DNA of 64,000 nt. Origin: JBAOHV01 sp964450685 (GTDB taxonomy: Bacteria; Actinomycetota; Acidimicrobiia; Acidimicrobiales; Microtrichaceae). The position numbers and the translations under genes were made by a program. The notes below the pieces were generated by a model. The model was given only the letters and a program-made list of their open reading frames with translations, had not been told where the DNA came from and did not search any database. Positions 1 to 7,816 of the stretch are shown here, in pieces (position 1 is the first letter of the stretch; every line of letters begins with the position of its first letter). The stretch lies in assembly GCA_964450685.1 (NCBI GenBank), contig CAYVDN010000008.1, positions 1 through 64,000 of the forward strand, read 5' to 3'.

Positions 1-604
1 CGACCGGCTTGGACTTGGCGGCCATGATCCCATTGAAGGAGGGATAGCGGGGCTCGACGACACCGGCGGTCACCGAGACGACCGCCGGCAGCGGGCTCTC
101 GACCTCGTCGTAGCCGGCCTCGGTCTGTCGCTGGACCTTGACCGTCGAACCGTCGACAGCGATCTCCTTGGCGAAGGTGACCGACGGGAGCTGGAGCAGC
201 TCGGCGATCTGCTCGGGCACGACACCGGTGTAGCCGTCCGACGACTCCGTGGCCGCCAGGATCAGATCGGCCTGACCGGCACGCTCGATCGCCTTGGCGA
301 GCACCTTGGAGGTACCGAGGGCGTCGGTGCCTGCCAGGGCGTCGTCGCTGACCAGGACGGCCTTGGCGGCGCCCATCGCCAGGGCGGTCCGCAGACCGCC
401 GACCTCGCTGTTGGGAGCCATGGAGACGAGGGTCACCTCACCGCCACCGGCAGCGTCGACCAGCTGGAGCGCCATCTCGACGCCGTAGCTGTCGGACTCG
501 TCCAGGATGAGCTTCCCGTCACGCTTGAGGGTCTTGGTATTGGGATCCAACGCACCCGGGTCGGCCGGGTCCGGGATCTGCTTCACACACACGACGACGT
601 TCAT
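1..604 (-). CDS. etfB: Electron transfer flavoprotein, beta subunit (partial, 3' end outside window)
   Basis: The minus-strand reading frame starts at an ATG (604-602) and runs off the left edge without a stop. About 201 residues are visible. The N-terminus reads MNVVVCVKQIPDP, the classic start of EtfB/FixA, followed by an Asp/Glu-rich nucleotide-binding segment and the AMP-site region with GALDPNTKTLKRDGK. EtfB pairs with EtfA to carry electrons from acyl-CoA and other flavin dehydrogenases to the quinone pool; etfA would be expected just beyond the edge. A TetR-like palindrome (625-640) lies 20 bp upstream of the start and probably controls this gene. Confidence 0.93.
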   Translation of the reverse strand, partial: MNVVVCVKQIPDPADPGALDPNTKTLKRDGKLILDESDSYGVEMALQLVDAAGGGEVTLVSMAPNSEVGGLRTALAMGAAKAVLVSDDALAGTDALGTSKVLAKAIERAGQADLILAATESSDGYTGVVPEQIAELLQLPSVTFAKEIAVDGSTVKVQRQTEAGYDEVESPLPAVVSVTAGVVEPRYPSFNGIMAAKSKPV

Positions 605-624
605 GACTGGGGATTCTGCACCGC

Positions 625-640
625 GCTACCGACCGGTAAC
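625..640. promoter_or_regulatory. TetR-type operator upstream of etfB
   Basis: The 16-mer GCTACCGACCGGTAAC matches the perfect palindrome at 31353-31368 (GTTACCGGCCGGTAAC) at 14 of 16 positions and keeps the dyad TACCG-N-CCGGTA. It sits 20 bp upstream of the etfB start codon. I infer binding by the TetR protein encoded at 31385-31978. Confidence 0.5.
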
Positions 641-688
641 AAACCGCGGCGACATGACAGGTGGTGGCACGGCCCGAGGCACGCCACG

Positions 689-1711
689 GTGCACACTTCT
701 GCGGTGCACATCCGCCTGGTGGTGAACCCAGCTGCCTCCTCGACCACCCCGCAACGGCGCGCAGCGGTCGCGGCAGCCCTGGCCGAACACGGCGAGGTGA
801 GCATCGTCGAGACCGAGCGCCGAGGCGACGCAACGACCCTCGCCGCAGAGGCGGTCTTCTCGGGCGTCGACGCGGTGGCCGTGCTGGGTGGCGACGGGAC
901 CCTCAACGAGGTTGCCAACGCTCTGGTGGGCACGCGGGTACCGCTCGTCGCCCTCCCTGGTGGGGGAACCAACGTGTTCTGTCGGACCCTCGGACTTCCC
1001 GACGACCCCGTGGAAGCCGCCAGGATGCTGCTCCCCGGCGACGGCCGGGTCGAACTGCGTCGGATCGGGGTGGGCACGATCGAGGGCAGCGGGTTGACCG
1101 GCCGGGACCACCGGCACTTCTGCTTCCACACCGGCATCGGATGGGACGCCGCCCTGGTTGCCGTGGTGGAGCGACACGCCCACCTCAAGCGACGATACGG
1201 CCACGGCCTCTTCGTCTACGCGGGACTGCGGACCTTCTTCGGCGGTTATGACCGTCGTCGCCCGCACTTCATCGTCGAACTGGACGATGGAACCACTGTC
1301 CACGACGCGTTCTTCGCGCTGGTGATGAACAGCGATCCCTACACCTTCGTCGGTCACAGGCCGTTCGTCGTCGATCCGGGAAACTCGACCGACCGAGCGT
1401 TCACGGTGGTGGTGCTGCGCTCCATGCGTGTGCGCCACTTCCTGGCGACGATGATCCGGGCTCTGCGCGGCAAGGGCCTTCGCGAGACCCGCAAACTGGT
1501 TGTACGCAGCGACGTCCGCTCCGTGACGGTTAGGAGGACGTCGTCACTTCCGTACCAGGTCGACGGTGACCACCTCGGCGACGCCGCCGAGCTCCACCTG
1601 GTCCACCGACCCGACGCGCTGACCGTCGTCGTGCCGGCAGGTCCCGGCACGGATCAGAGCAGCCGAGATCAGAACAGCAGGGATCAGAGCAGCAGGGATC
1701 AGAGCAGGTAG
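689..1711 (+). CDS. Diacylglycerol kinase family lipid kinase
   Basis: The 340-residue protein has the DAGK catalytic signature: VVNPAAS near residue 12, GGDGTLNEVANAL near residue 68 and a glycine loop PGGGTNVFCRT near residue 91. These bind ATP and position lipid phosphorylation (DgkB/YegS/BmrU-like). The exact lipid substrate cannot be told. The start is a GTG with a weak GAGG upstream; a second GTG at 704 would give VHIRLVVNP and is equally plausible. The C-terminus ends in a Ser-Arg-Asp-Gln tail made by a 15-bp tandem repeat (1652-1707) that looks disordered and non-catalytic. Its last 13 bp overlap the convergent GDPD gene. Confidence 0.85.
   Translation: MHTSAVHIRLVVNPAASSTTPQRRAAVAAALAEHGEVSIVETERRGDATTLAAEAVFSGVDAVAVLGGDGTLNEVANALVGTRVPLVALPGGGTNVFCRTLGLPDDPVEAARMLLPGDGRVELRRIGVGTIEGSGLTGRDHRHFCFHTGIGWDAALVAVVERHAHLKRRYGHGLFVYAGLRTFFGGYDRRRPHFIVELDDGTTVHDAFFALVMNSDPYTFVGHRPFVVDPGNSTDRAFTVVVLRSMRVRHFLATMIRALRGKGLRETRKLVVRSDVRSVTVRRTSSLPYQVDGDHLGDAAELHLVHRPDALTVVVPAGPGTDQSSRDQNSRDQSSRDQSR
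1652..1707 (+). repeat. 15-bp tandem repeat encoding the tail of the lipid kinase
   Basis: Three full units and one partial unit of GATCAGAGCAGCAGG-like sequence encode repeated DQSSR. The stop codon of the opposing GDPD gene lies inside the last unit. Confidence 0.8.
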
Positions 1712-2397
1712 GACAGCGCCAGAGCGGGTGTGTTGGTGATGATCCCGTCGACCCCCAGCGCGGCCAGCTCGATGATCCGCTCCCGCGAGTCGACGGTCCA
1801 GGGTGTCACGGCGAGTCCGAGAGACCGGCATCTCTCGACCAGCTCTGCATCGACGAACGGGTCCCACGGGTTTATCCCTGCCGCTCCCCTGTCGGCCGCC
1901 CGCTCGATCATCGTCGGGTCGGCGGACAGGTCGAACACCAGCTGGGCGGTCTCCAGCGAGCCGTCGAGTGTCCGGACTCGTGCAATCGTCGCCTCGTCGA
2001 AGCAGGAGACGGCGATCGGCTGACCGACCCCGCGTTCGCGGCGTCCGACGACCGTGGCCACGACGAGCTCGGCCACCAACGCGGCGGCGTCGGTGCCGGG
2101 TTCGGGGACCTTGATCTCGATGTTGACGCCCATGCCCAAGCAGGCGTCCAGTGCATCCTCGAGGAGAGGCACTGTCTCCGGCCTCTGTGCGGCATCAACG
2201 GAGGAGACCAGCCGACCATCGGAGTAGCGGGGGTCGTGCACGATCGCGAGCTGTGAGTCAGCGGTCAGATGCACGTCGAGTTCGACCCAGTCGGCGAGCT
2301 GTTCGCGGGCCCCCGCGAACGCCTCGAGCGTGTTCTCGGGATGGTCCGCCGAGGCACCCCGGTGAGCACAGATCAAAGGTCGTCGGAGATCGGACAT
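1699..2397 (-). CDS. Glycerophosphodiester phosphodiesterase
   Basis: The 232-residue protein has the GDPD TIM-barrel motifs: AHRGAS near residue 11, PENT near residue 20, the acidic pair VELDVHLT near residue 38, HDP near residue 54 and IEIKVP near residue 94. These residues coordinate the divalent metal that hydrolyses glycerophosphodiesters to glycerol-3-phosphate and an alcohol. There is no signal peptide, so it is likely cytoplasmic. It converges with the lipid kinase gene with a 13-bp overlap, so both act on phospholipid headgroup metabolism but are transcribed from opposite strands. Confidence 0.92.
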   Translation of the reverse strand: MSDLRRPLICAHRGASADHPENTLEAFAGAREQLADWVELDVHLTADSQLAIVHDPRYSDGRLVSSVDAAQRPETVPLLEDALDACLGMGVNIEIKVPEPGTDAAALVAELVVATVVGRRERGVGQPIAVSCFDEATIARVRTLDGSLETAQLVFDLSADPTMIERAADRGAAGINPWDPFVDAELVERCRSLGLAVTPWTVDSRERIIELAALGVDGIITNTPALALSYLL

Positions 2398-2595
2398 GTT
2401 CTGGAAACTTTTCCTTTACACAGTGGGAGTGCAGCAGTACCGTGGACTTTGTTCACGGATTCACAAGTTCCCAGCCGTCGCGAACCCGGATGAAGGTTCC
2501 AGGCGGGAAACCTAGGTCTCCGGGCACTGAACAATCATCCCTTCCAATCCCATATCGGACGCGGACCCCCTCGCGTCCCCCCCATCGGAGGAACA

Positions 2596-2895
2596 GTGGC
2601 GCTGACCTCGAGCCGTAGCCTGAACACCGCGACCGACTCCTGGCGAGCGGTCTCGTCCTGCAGGGACACCGCCCCGGACCTCTTCTTCCCGGTCGGCACG
2701 ACCGGACCGGCCCTCGAGCAGATCGCGGCTGCGAAAGCCGTCTGCGACAGCTGCGAGGCCAAGGCACCGTGCCTGGAATTCGCTCTCACCACCAACCAGG
2801 ACTCGGGCGTCTGGGGTGGAACCTCCGAGGAGGAGCGCCGCAAGCTGCGTCGCGCATGGGTCGCCCAGCAGCGCAGGGCCGCACAGGCCTCCTGA
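2596..2895 (+). CDS. whiB1: WhiB-family Fe-S transcription factor, WhiB1 type
   Basis: The 99-residue protein has the four cluster cysteines at about residues 22, 50, 53 and 59 (C-x27-C-x2-C-x5-C) and the turn motif GVWGG at 71-75, followed by a basic C-terminal DNA-binding tail. LFFPVG...GPALEQIA and QDSGVWGG closely follow mycobacterial WhiB1, an NO-sensitive 4Fe-4S regulator that contacts the primary sigma factor. A GGAGGAA at 2587-2593 precedes the GTG start. Upstream, 2398-2595 is non-coding and must hold the promoter; it contains an inverted repeat CCGTG-N9-CACGG at 2440-2458. It converges with a PdtaS-type kinase, as in M. tuberculosis (Rv3219/Rv3220c). Confidence 0.93.
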   Translation: MALTSSRSLNTATDSWRAVSSCRDTAPDLFFPVGTTGPALEQIAAAKAVCDSCEAKAPCLEFALTTNQDSGVWGGTSEEERRKLRRAWVAQQRRAAQAS

Positions 2896-2922
2896 GCCCC
2901 CGCAGGACGCCTCCTGCTTCGC

Positions 2923-4575
2923 TCACAGACCTACCGAACGGCCTCCCACACCGGGAGGCCGTGTCGCGTCCGGCTCCGGGGCGCGCACCACGGGAACGGA
3001 CAACTCCACCCGTGTGCCAGGCCGGCCACCGGCGGACTGCGCCGACCCCGTCCGGACAGCCGGAGCGAAGGTGATCGTGCCGTCCAGCTCTGCGACCAGC
3101 CCTCGAACTATCGACATTCCGAGGCTGGTCGTGCTCTCGGGATCCAACCCCTCCCCCGTCCCGATGCCGTCATCGACCACGGCCACGTGCAGCACTCCGG
3201 CTCCTTGTCGGAGCTCTATCGTCACTTTCGCGGTCTCGTCGGCGCCCAGGGTGCCCGGCGGATAGGCGTGATCCACGACGTTCTGGAGCAGTTCCGTCAG
3301 CACGACCGCGAGTGACGTCGCCGCCGGTGACGGCAACCGGCCCGAGTTCCCCGAGATCGTGAACACCACGGGCTGGTCCGGCGAGGTCAAGCCCTCCTCT
3401 ACCATCCTCACCAGCGGGCGGAGGATCTCACCGAAGTCGACCTCGTCGCCGGACTCGCGCGAGAGGGTCTCGTGCACGAGTGCGATCGAGCGGATCCGCC
3501 GCACGGACTCCTCGACCGCTGCCTTGGCAGACGGCTCGGTCAGCCGGCGACCCTGCAGCCGCAGCAGCGACGAGATGGTCTGCAGGTTGTTCTTGACCCT
3601 GTGGTGGATCTCCTTGATCGTCGCGTCCTTCGATACAAGAAGCCGGTCCCTGCTGCGCAGCTCGGAGATGTCTCGCAGGAGCACGATCGCCCCGTCGACC
3701 CTGCCCCGGTCGATCAGTGGTATGCACCGCAGCACGACGCTGGCGTCGTCACGCTCGACCTCCTCGGCGGCCGGGTGGGCGGTGAAGAATGCCCGGTAGG
3801 TCGCGGCGGTCTCCGCTCCGAGGTCGGTGAGACTCTGGCCCTGGATTCGACCTGAGACACCCAGACGCCTCAGGGCGGAGATGGCGTTCGGCGACGCGAA
3901 CTCGACCTTTCCCTGGTCGTCGAGCAGCACCACTCCGTCGCCGACACGGGGACCACCGGCAGCTAGGACCTCCTCCTCGGCGAAGGGGAAATCACCTGCG
4001 GCCACCATCCGTGCCAGTCGGTCGAAGACGTCCAGGTAGACCCGCTCGAGCACCCCGGGCTGACGGGTCATCGACATCGCCGACTCGCGGGCGAGCACTG
4101 CGACGATCCGTCCACCGAAGCGCACCGGGATGGCGGTGACGCGGATCAGCTCCTCGAGCCACGGTGACTCGAGGACCGTCTCGACGATCTCACCGCTGCC
4201 GGCCGCCTGGGCGATCGCCGGTCGCTGCGTCGCGTCCATGGTCCGCCCGACGACGTCGTCCAGGAACAGGGTCTGGCCGGTGTTCGGTCGTACCTGGTTG
4301 GCCACCAGGTAACGGTTGCGACCCTCGTCGTGCGCCGGCAGAGGCACGTACAACAGGAGATCCGAGAACGACAGGTCTGACAGCATCTCCCAGCCGACGA
4401 CCAGGCGCTTGAGGTGTCGGGACGCCTCGACCTCGACCGGCGGCACGACCATCCCGACGTGCTCGGCGGTGAAGTCCCGGTCGTCGTCCAGGTCGTCGAT
4501 ATCGGGTGCGTCGTAGTCGGGGTTCGTGTAGCTCGACATGCCGAATCGCGGCTCGTCGTCGTATGTGCCCGTCAC
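2923..4575 (-). CDS. pdtaS: PdtaS-type sensor histidine kinase (GAF-PAS-HisKA_2-HATPase)
   Basis: The 550-residue soluble kinase has an N-terminal GAF-like region (about 45-195), a PAS domain (about 200-310), a HisKA_2 dimerisation helix with the phospho-acceptor in IHHRVKNNLQTISSLL (near residue 323) and an HATPase domain with ELLQNVVDHA (N box) and DDGIG. This matches PdtaS (Rv3220c), which phosphorylates the RNA-binding ANTAR regulator PdtaR; no pdtaR is visible here. The GTG start overlaps the previous stop by 4 bp (GTGA), so it is the fourth gene of the DUF3107-ATPase-ATPase operon. An acidic 40-residue extension precedes the GAF domain. Confidence 0.88.
   Translation of the reverse strand: MTGTYDDEPRFGMSSYTNPDYDAPDIDDLDDDRDFTAEHVGMVVPPVEVEASRHLKRLVVGWEMLSDLSFSDLLLYVPLPAHDEGRNRYLVANQVRPNTGQTLFLDDVVGRTMDATQRPAIAQAAGSGEIVETVLESPWLEELIRVTAIPVRFGGRIVAVLARESAMSMTRQPGVLERVYLDVFDRLARMVAAGDFPFAEEEVLAAGGPRVGDGVVLLDDQGKVEFASPNAISALRRLGVSGRIQGQSLTDLGAETAATYRAFFTAHPAAEEVERDDASVVLRCIPLIDRGRVDGAIVLLRDISELRSRDRLLVSKDATIKEIHHRVKNNLQTISSLLRLQGRRLTEPSAKAAVEESVRRIRSIALVHETLSRESGDEVDFGEILRPLVRMVEEGLTSPDQPVVFTISGNSGRLPSPAATSLAVVLTELLQNVVDHAYPPGTLGADETAKVTIELRQGAGVLHVAVVDDGIGTGEGLDPESTTSLGMSIVRGLVAELDGTITFAPAVRTGSAQSAGGRPGTRVELSVPVVRAPEPDATRPPGVGGRSVGL
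2938..2962. terminator. Hairpin terminator between whiB1 and pdtaS, inside the pdtaS 3' end
   Basis: A perfect 10-bp stem ACGGCCTCCC (2938-2947) / GGGAGGCCGT (2953-2962) with a 5-nt loop lies 43 bp after the whiB1 stop. It is within the last codons of pdtaS, whose stop is at 2923. No T-run is evident. Confidence 0.55.
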
Positions 4576-5759
4576 CAGATTCCCTGCCCCAGTCGCAACA
4601 ACCCCTCGAGCGAGTGGATGTCATCATCGAAGTACGGAACGGTCAGCGCCAGATCGGGGATCGCTGCCAGCTCCTTGCGTTGCTCCGACTCCCGACGGGC
4701 AACGACCTGGTAGTCGAGGAAGCTGCGGCCGACCTCGGCGAGGATCGCACCGCAATGGGGCATCTCGAGCTCGAGCTCCTGGTCCAGCTGCGCACCGATC
4801 TCATGGCCGTGCTTGGCGAGCAGCCTGGCGGTCTCGGTCCCAGCCTTGTCGAGCAGCAGGTCCGGCAGCACCTTGTTCAGCACCAGTGCGCCTACGTGGT
4901 AGTGGCGCTCCTCGAGCAGCGAGAGGAAGTAGGCGGCCTCGCGCGACGGGGCGACCTCGAGGGTCGACACCACCAGGAAGCTCGTCTGCGAGCTGGCCAA
5001 GAGCTCGGTCACGGCGTGAGCCCGCTCCACGAAGCCGTCGTACATCGACTGGAAGAGGATGAAGAACTCGGCGATGTCCTCGAGGAACTGGGTGCCCAGG
5101 ATCCGGTCCGCAACCGAGTAGAAGGGTTTGGATGCGAGCCCCACGAACCTGGAGCGGTAGGGCGCTATGAGCCAACGCAACAGCCGTGACGAGAAGAACT
5201 CGGCCATGCGCTCGGGCGCGTCGAGGAAGTCGAGCGCGTTGCGGGTCGGCGGCGTGTCGACGACTATCAGGTCGTAGCGCCCCGAGTTGTGGATCTCGTA
5301 GAGGCGCTCCATAGCGACGTAGTCGTGGCTCTGGACGAACTTGCCGGTGATGTTCTGGTACAGCGGGTTGGCCAGGATGGCGTCGCGGGTGGCCACGTCA
5401 GGAGCGTGCAGTCGAACGAGGTCGTCCCAGGACTGCTTGGTGTCGAGCATCGCAGCCCACAGCTCACCCTGAGCCTCGGCGCCCGCCTCGGCGAAGGCCT
5501 TGTCGGGGACCCGCGTCTCGATGTTGCCGAAGCGCTCCATGCCGAGCGCGTTGGCGAGACGCTTCGCCGGATCGACGGTCAGGACCAGCACCTTGATGCC
5601 CAGCCGAGCGGCTGCGGTCGCACCCAGCGCGGCCGCTGTCGTCGTCTTGCCCACACCACCCGAACCGGTGGAGACGATTATCTCCTTCGCCGCACACAGC
5701 TGCTCGAGCGAGTCGACCCGACCGTGATCCTCACGCCCCGGAACGCCACTTCCAGCCAT
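4572..5759 (-). CDS. ArsA/Get3-like ATPase, second subunit
   Basis: The 395-residue SIMIBI ATPase has a deviant Walker A STGSGGVGKTTTAAALG near residue 30, switch I VDPAKRLANALG near residue 63 and switch II VVDTPPTRNALDFL near residue 166. It is the longer partner of an actinobacterial pair typified by M. tuberculosis Rv3679/Rv3680 (ArsA/Get3-like). It has one ATPase domain instead of the fused two of arsenite-pump ArsA, and there is no arsB or arsR nearby, so an arsenite role is unlikely. It shares one base with the preceding gene (TGATG) and 4 bp with pdtaS. Confidence 0.88.
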   Translation of the reverse strand: MAGSGVPGREDHGRVDSLEQLCAAKEIIVSTGSGGVGKTTTAAALGATAAARLGIKVLVLTVDPAKRLANALGMERFGNIETRVPDKAFAEAGAEAQGELWAAMLDTKQSWDDLVRLHAPDVATRDAILANPLYQNITGKFVQSHDYVAMERLYEIHNSGRYDLIVVDTPPTRNALDFLDAPERMAEFFSSRLLRWLIAPYRSRFVGLASKPFYSVADRILGTQFLEDIAEFFILFQSMYDGFVERAHAVTELLASSQTSFLVVSTLEVAPSREAAYFLSLLEERHYHVGALVLNKVLPDLLLDKAGTETARLLAKHGHEIGAQLDQELELEMPHCGAILAEVGRSFLDYQVVARRESEQRKELAAIPDLALTVPYFDDDIHSLEGLLRLGQGIW

Positions 5760-6724
5760 CAGAATCCGAGCTCCTCGCCGAGCGCTTCGGCGATCTTGCC
5801 GGTTGCCCGCACGCCATGGGACCGGGTGAACAGGAACGGCAGGTTCAGCACGGCCATCCCGCGGGGAAGTCCCTCCCGCAGCCGCGAGAGGTGACGGACC
5901 CTGCTGCGTCGCAGGCTCACCGCCAGGTCGGCCCCCTCCATCACCGCAGTGATGCCGGCACCGACACGTTCGGCCAGCAGAGCCTGTGCGTCCGGCTCCC
6001 GGAGTCGGTCGAAGACCGCCTCGTCCCCTCGGGAGAACAGCTCGGGAAGCACGCGGTTCACCACGATGGCGGCGACCTCGATGTCGGTCTCGTCGCCCAG
6101 ACGGTCCACCAGCTCGAGGGTCTCCGACACGGGCATCTCCTCGGGCACCGTCACCACGACCACTGCGGTCTGGTCGGGATCCGTGAGCATGTCGATCATC
6201 CAGTCCGTCTGGTTCCGGACCATCCCGACCTTCACCAGTTCGTTGATCGCCACCGGCGACGCGAGCTGGCCGACGACGTGCCCGGTCGCCGCGGCGTCCA
6301 CGACGACCAGGTCGTAGTGGTTCTCGCGGACCTCCCAGGCGAGCTTGCCGACGGTGAGGATCTCCTTCACCCCGGGGGCTGCGCTGGCGATGAAGTCGAA
6401 CGTGCGGGCGAGCGGCCCGAGGCGGGCCAGCAGCGGCAGCTTCAGCTGGAGCGACAGGTACTCCTTGAGCGAGGCCTCGGTGTCCATGGCCATCGCATGG
6501 AGGTTCGGTCGGACCTCGGTCGGCTCGAACCTGAGGGGACCGACACCGAAGAAGTCCCCGAGGTCACCCTTGGAGTCGACCTCGCAGACCAACGTTCGCT
6601 GCCCACGACTCGACGAGAGCTGACCGATCGCGGAGGCGACCGAAGTCTTGCCGACGCCACCCTTGCCGGTGACGAACAGCAGTCGACGGTCGAGCAGCCC
6701 GAGAGCTGATCTCGGGCCGTTCAC
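5759..6724 (-). CDS. ArsA/Get3-like ATPase, first subunit
   Basis: The 321-residue ATPase has Walker A VTGKGGVGKTSVASAIG near residue 19, the metal-site region CEVDSKGDLGDFFG near residue 47 and DLVVVDAAATGHV near residue 138, replacing the usual DTPPT. It is the shorter partner of the Rv3679/Rv3680-type heterodimer. Members of this family bind hydrophobic clients or are linked to membrane and redox homeostasis in mycobacteria; the client here cannot be deduced. In M. tuberculosis this pair adjoins whiB4, whereas here it is in an operon next to whiB1 and pdtaS. Three bases separate it from DUF3107. Confidence 0.88.
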   Translation of the reverse strand: MNGPRSALGLLDRRLLFVTGKGGVGKTSVASAIGQLSSSRGQRTLVCEVDSKGDLGDFFGVGPLRFEPTEVRPNLHAMAMDTEASLKEYLSLQLKLPLLARLGPLARTFDFIASAAPGVKEILTVGKLAWEVRENHYDLVVVDAAATGHVVGQLASPVAINELVKVGMVRNQTDWMIDMLTDPDQTAVVVVTVPEEMPVSETLELVDRLGDETDIEVAAIVVNRVLPELFSRGDEAVFDRLREPDAQALLAERVGAGITAVMEGADLAVSLRRSRVRHLSRLREGLPRGMAVLNLPFLFTRSHGVRATGKIAEALGEELGF

Positions 6725-6727
6725 CGC

Positions 6728-6994
6728 TCAGCTCGAGAAGCCCATCGGGCGCGACTCGGTCGCGCTGCCCAGCTCGACGTAGGCGATCTTGTCGACCGAC
6801 ACGGCGACCTCCCGACCTTTGCGGTCCTCGAGCCACAGCGTTCCTTCGCCCGACGAGAGCGCTTCCCCGATCTGCTTCTTCAACGCTCCACGGTCGGTGT
6901 CCTCGGCGAGCTGCACCTCGATCTCACGGGGGGTATGTGTCACGCCGATGCGCACGTCCACGTCAGCCTTCTCCTGGTTCGATGAACCAGTCAC
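6728..6994 (-). CDS. DUF3107 family protein
   Basis: The 88-residue protein shows the DUF3107 pattern: VRIGVTHTPREIEVQL, GTLWLEDRKGREVAV and KIAYVELGSA, as in M. tuberculosis TB9.4 (Rv3208A). Function is not established. The GTG start overlaps a compact divergent promoter region shared with the YceI gene (start codons 23 bp apart). It is the promoter-proximal gene of the operon leading to both ATPases and pdtaS. Confidence 0.85.
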   Translation of the reverse strand: MTGSSNQEKADVDVRIGVTHTPREIEVQLAEDTDRGALKKQIGEALSSGEGTLWLEDRKGREVAVSVDKIAYVELGSATESRPMGFSS

Positions 6995-7000
6995 TGTATT

Positions 7001-7010
7001 TCCCTAGGCT
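7001..7010. promoter_or_regulatory. Bidirectional -10 element, DUF3107 / yceI
   Basis: On the plus strand TAGGCT (7005-7010) is followed by 7 nt and the ATG at 7018. On the minus strand TAGGGA (7006-7001) is followed by 6 nt and the GTG at 6994. The two hexamers share the central TA, so both transcripts would be leaderless. Confidence 0.5.
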
Positions 7011-7017
7011 CAGCGGC

Positions 7018-7758
7018 ATGAAGCCAGCACTCAAATACGGCATCTCAGCAATCGTGGTGGTGGTTCTACTCGTGGCCGCCGGGGCATACCTGTTGTTCGG
7101 AGGGGACTCACCCGACGAGGTGGACCTGGACACAGCTGTCGGTGCGGTCTCGACGACCACCGGCTCGGACGACAGCTCCGGCGGCTCGGGAACCGAGACC
7201 GACATAGCCGGCACTTGGAGCATCGACTCGGAGACCGGAGAGTTCGACTTCGAGTCGGCGACCGGAACGTTCGTGGGGTTCCGCATAGACGAGGAGCTCG
7301 TGAACGTCGGTGCCACCGAAGCCGTCGGCCGCACCGGTGACGTGACGGGAACTCTCGTGATCGACGGCGACACCGTGGGTTCCGTCGACGTCACGGCCGA
7401 CATGACGACGATCACGACCAACAACTCGCGGCGCAACAGCAGGGTGCAGGAGGCGCTGGACACCGATCAGTTCCCGGAAGCGACCTTCTCGTTGACCGAG
7501 GGGATCGTGCTCCCCGACGGTGCCGCCTCCGGGGAGAAGGTATCGGTGACCGGTGTCGGTGAGCTGACGGTCCACGGGGTCACCCAGCAGATCGAGATCC
7601 CCCTGGAAGCCCAGTTGGCCGGCGACACGATCGTGATCGTCGGCTCCACCGAGATCACCTTCGCCGATTTCGACGTCGAGGTCCCGTCAGCCCCGGTGGT
7701 GCTGTCCGTTTCGGACACCGGCACGCTGGAGCTCCAGCTGCTCCTCAAGAGGAGCTGA
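7018..7758 (+). CDS. YceI-family protein, membrane-anchored
   Basis: The 246-residue protein has an N-terminal membrane helix (about 6-27), a Ser/Asp/Thr linker and a YceI lipocalin-like beta-barrel (about 65-246). The barrel shows GTWSIDSETGEFDFESATGTFVGFRI, NNSRRNSRVQEAL and VTGVGELTVHGVTQ, the usual core motifs. YceI proteins bind polyisoprenoid or other amphiphilic lipids in the periplasm or at the cell surface. The ATG at 7018 was chosen because the ORF can only extend back into the divergent gene, and TAGGCT lies 7 nt before it. Confidence 0.88.
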   Translation: MKPALKYGISAIVVVVLLVAAGAYLLFGGDSPDEVDLDTAVGAVSTTTGSDDSSGGSGTETDIAGTWSIDSETGEFDFESATGTFVGFRIDEELVNVGATEAVGRTGDVTGTLVIDGDTVGSVDVTADMTTITTNNSRRNSRVQEALDTDQFPEATFSLTEGIVLPDGAASGEKVSVTGVGELTVHGVTQQIEIPLEAQLAGDTIVIVGSTEITFADFDVEVPSAPVVLSVSDTGTLELQLLLKRS

Positions 7759-7816
7759 TTTCCCGGCTCAGCTGCCGAAAGACGGACCGAGCTGCCGGAC
7801 CGCTGTCAGCAGCGTC

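Noticed and set aside
2440..2458. CCGTG-N9-CACGG inverted repeat upstream of whiB1 as an operator
   Set aside because: 5-bp arms are short and common in GC-rich DNA; no second copy was seen, so it is mentioned but not called.
5816..6709. Plus-strand ORF of 297 codons opposite an ATPase gene
   Set aside because: Antisense shadow of the ArsA-like gene; no recognisable domain and composition typical of GC-rich shadow frames.
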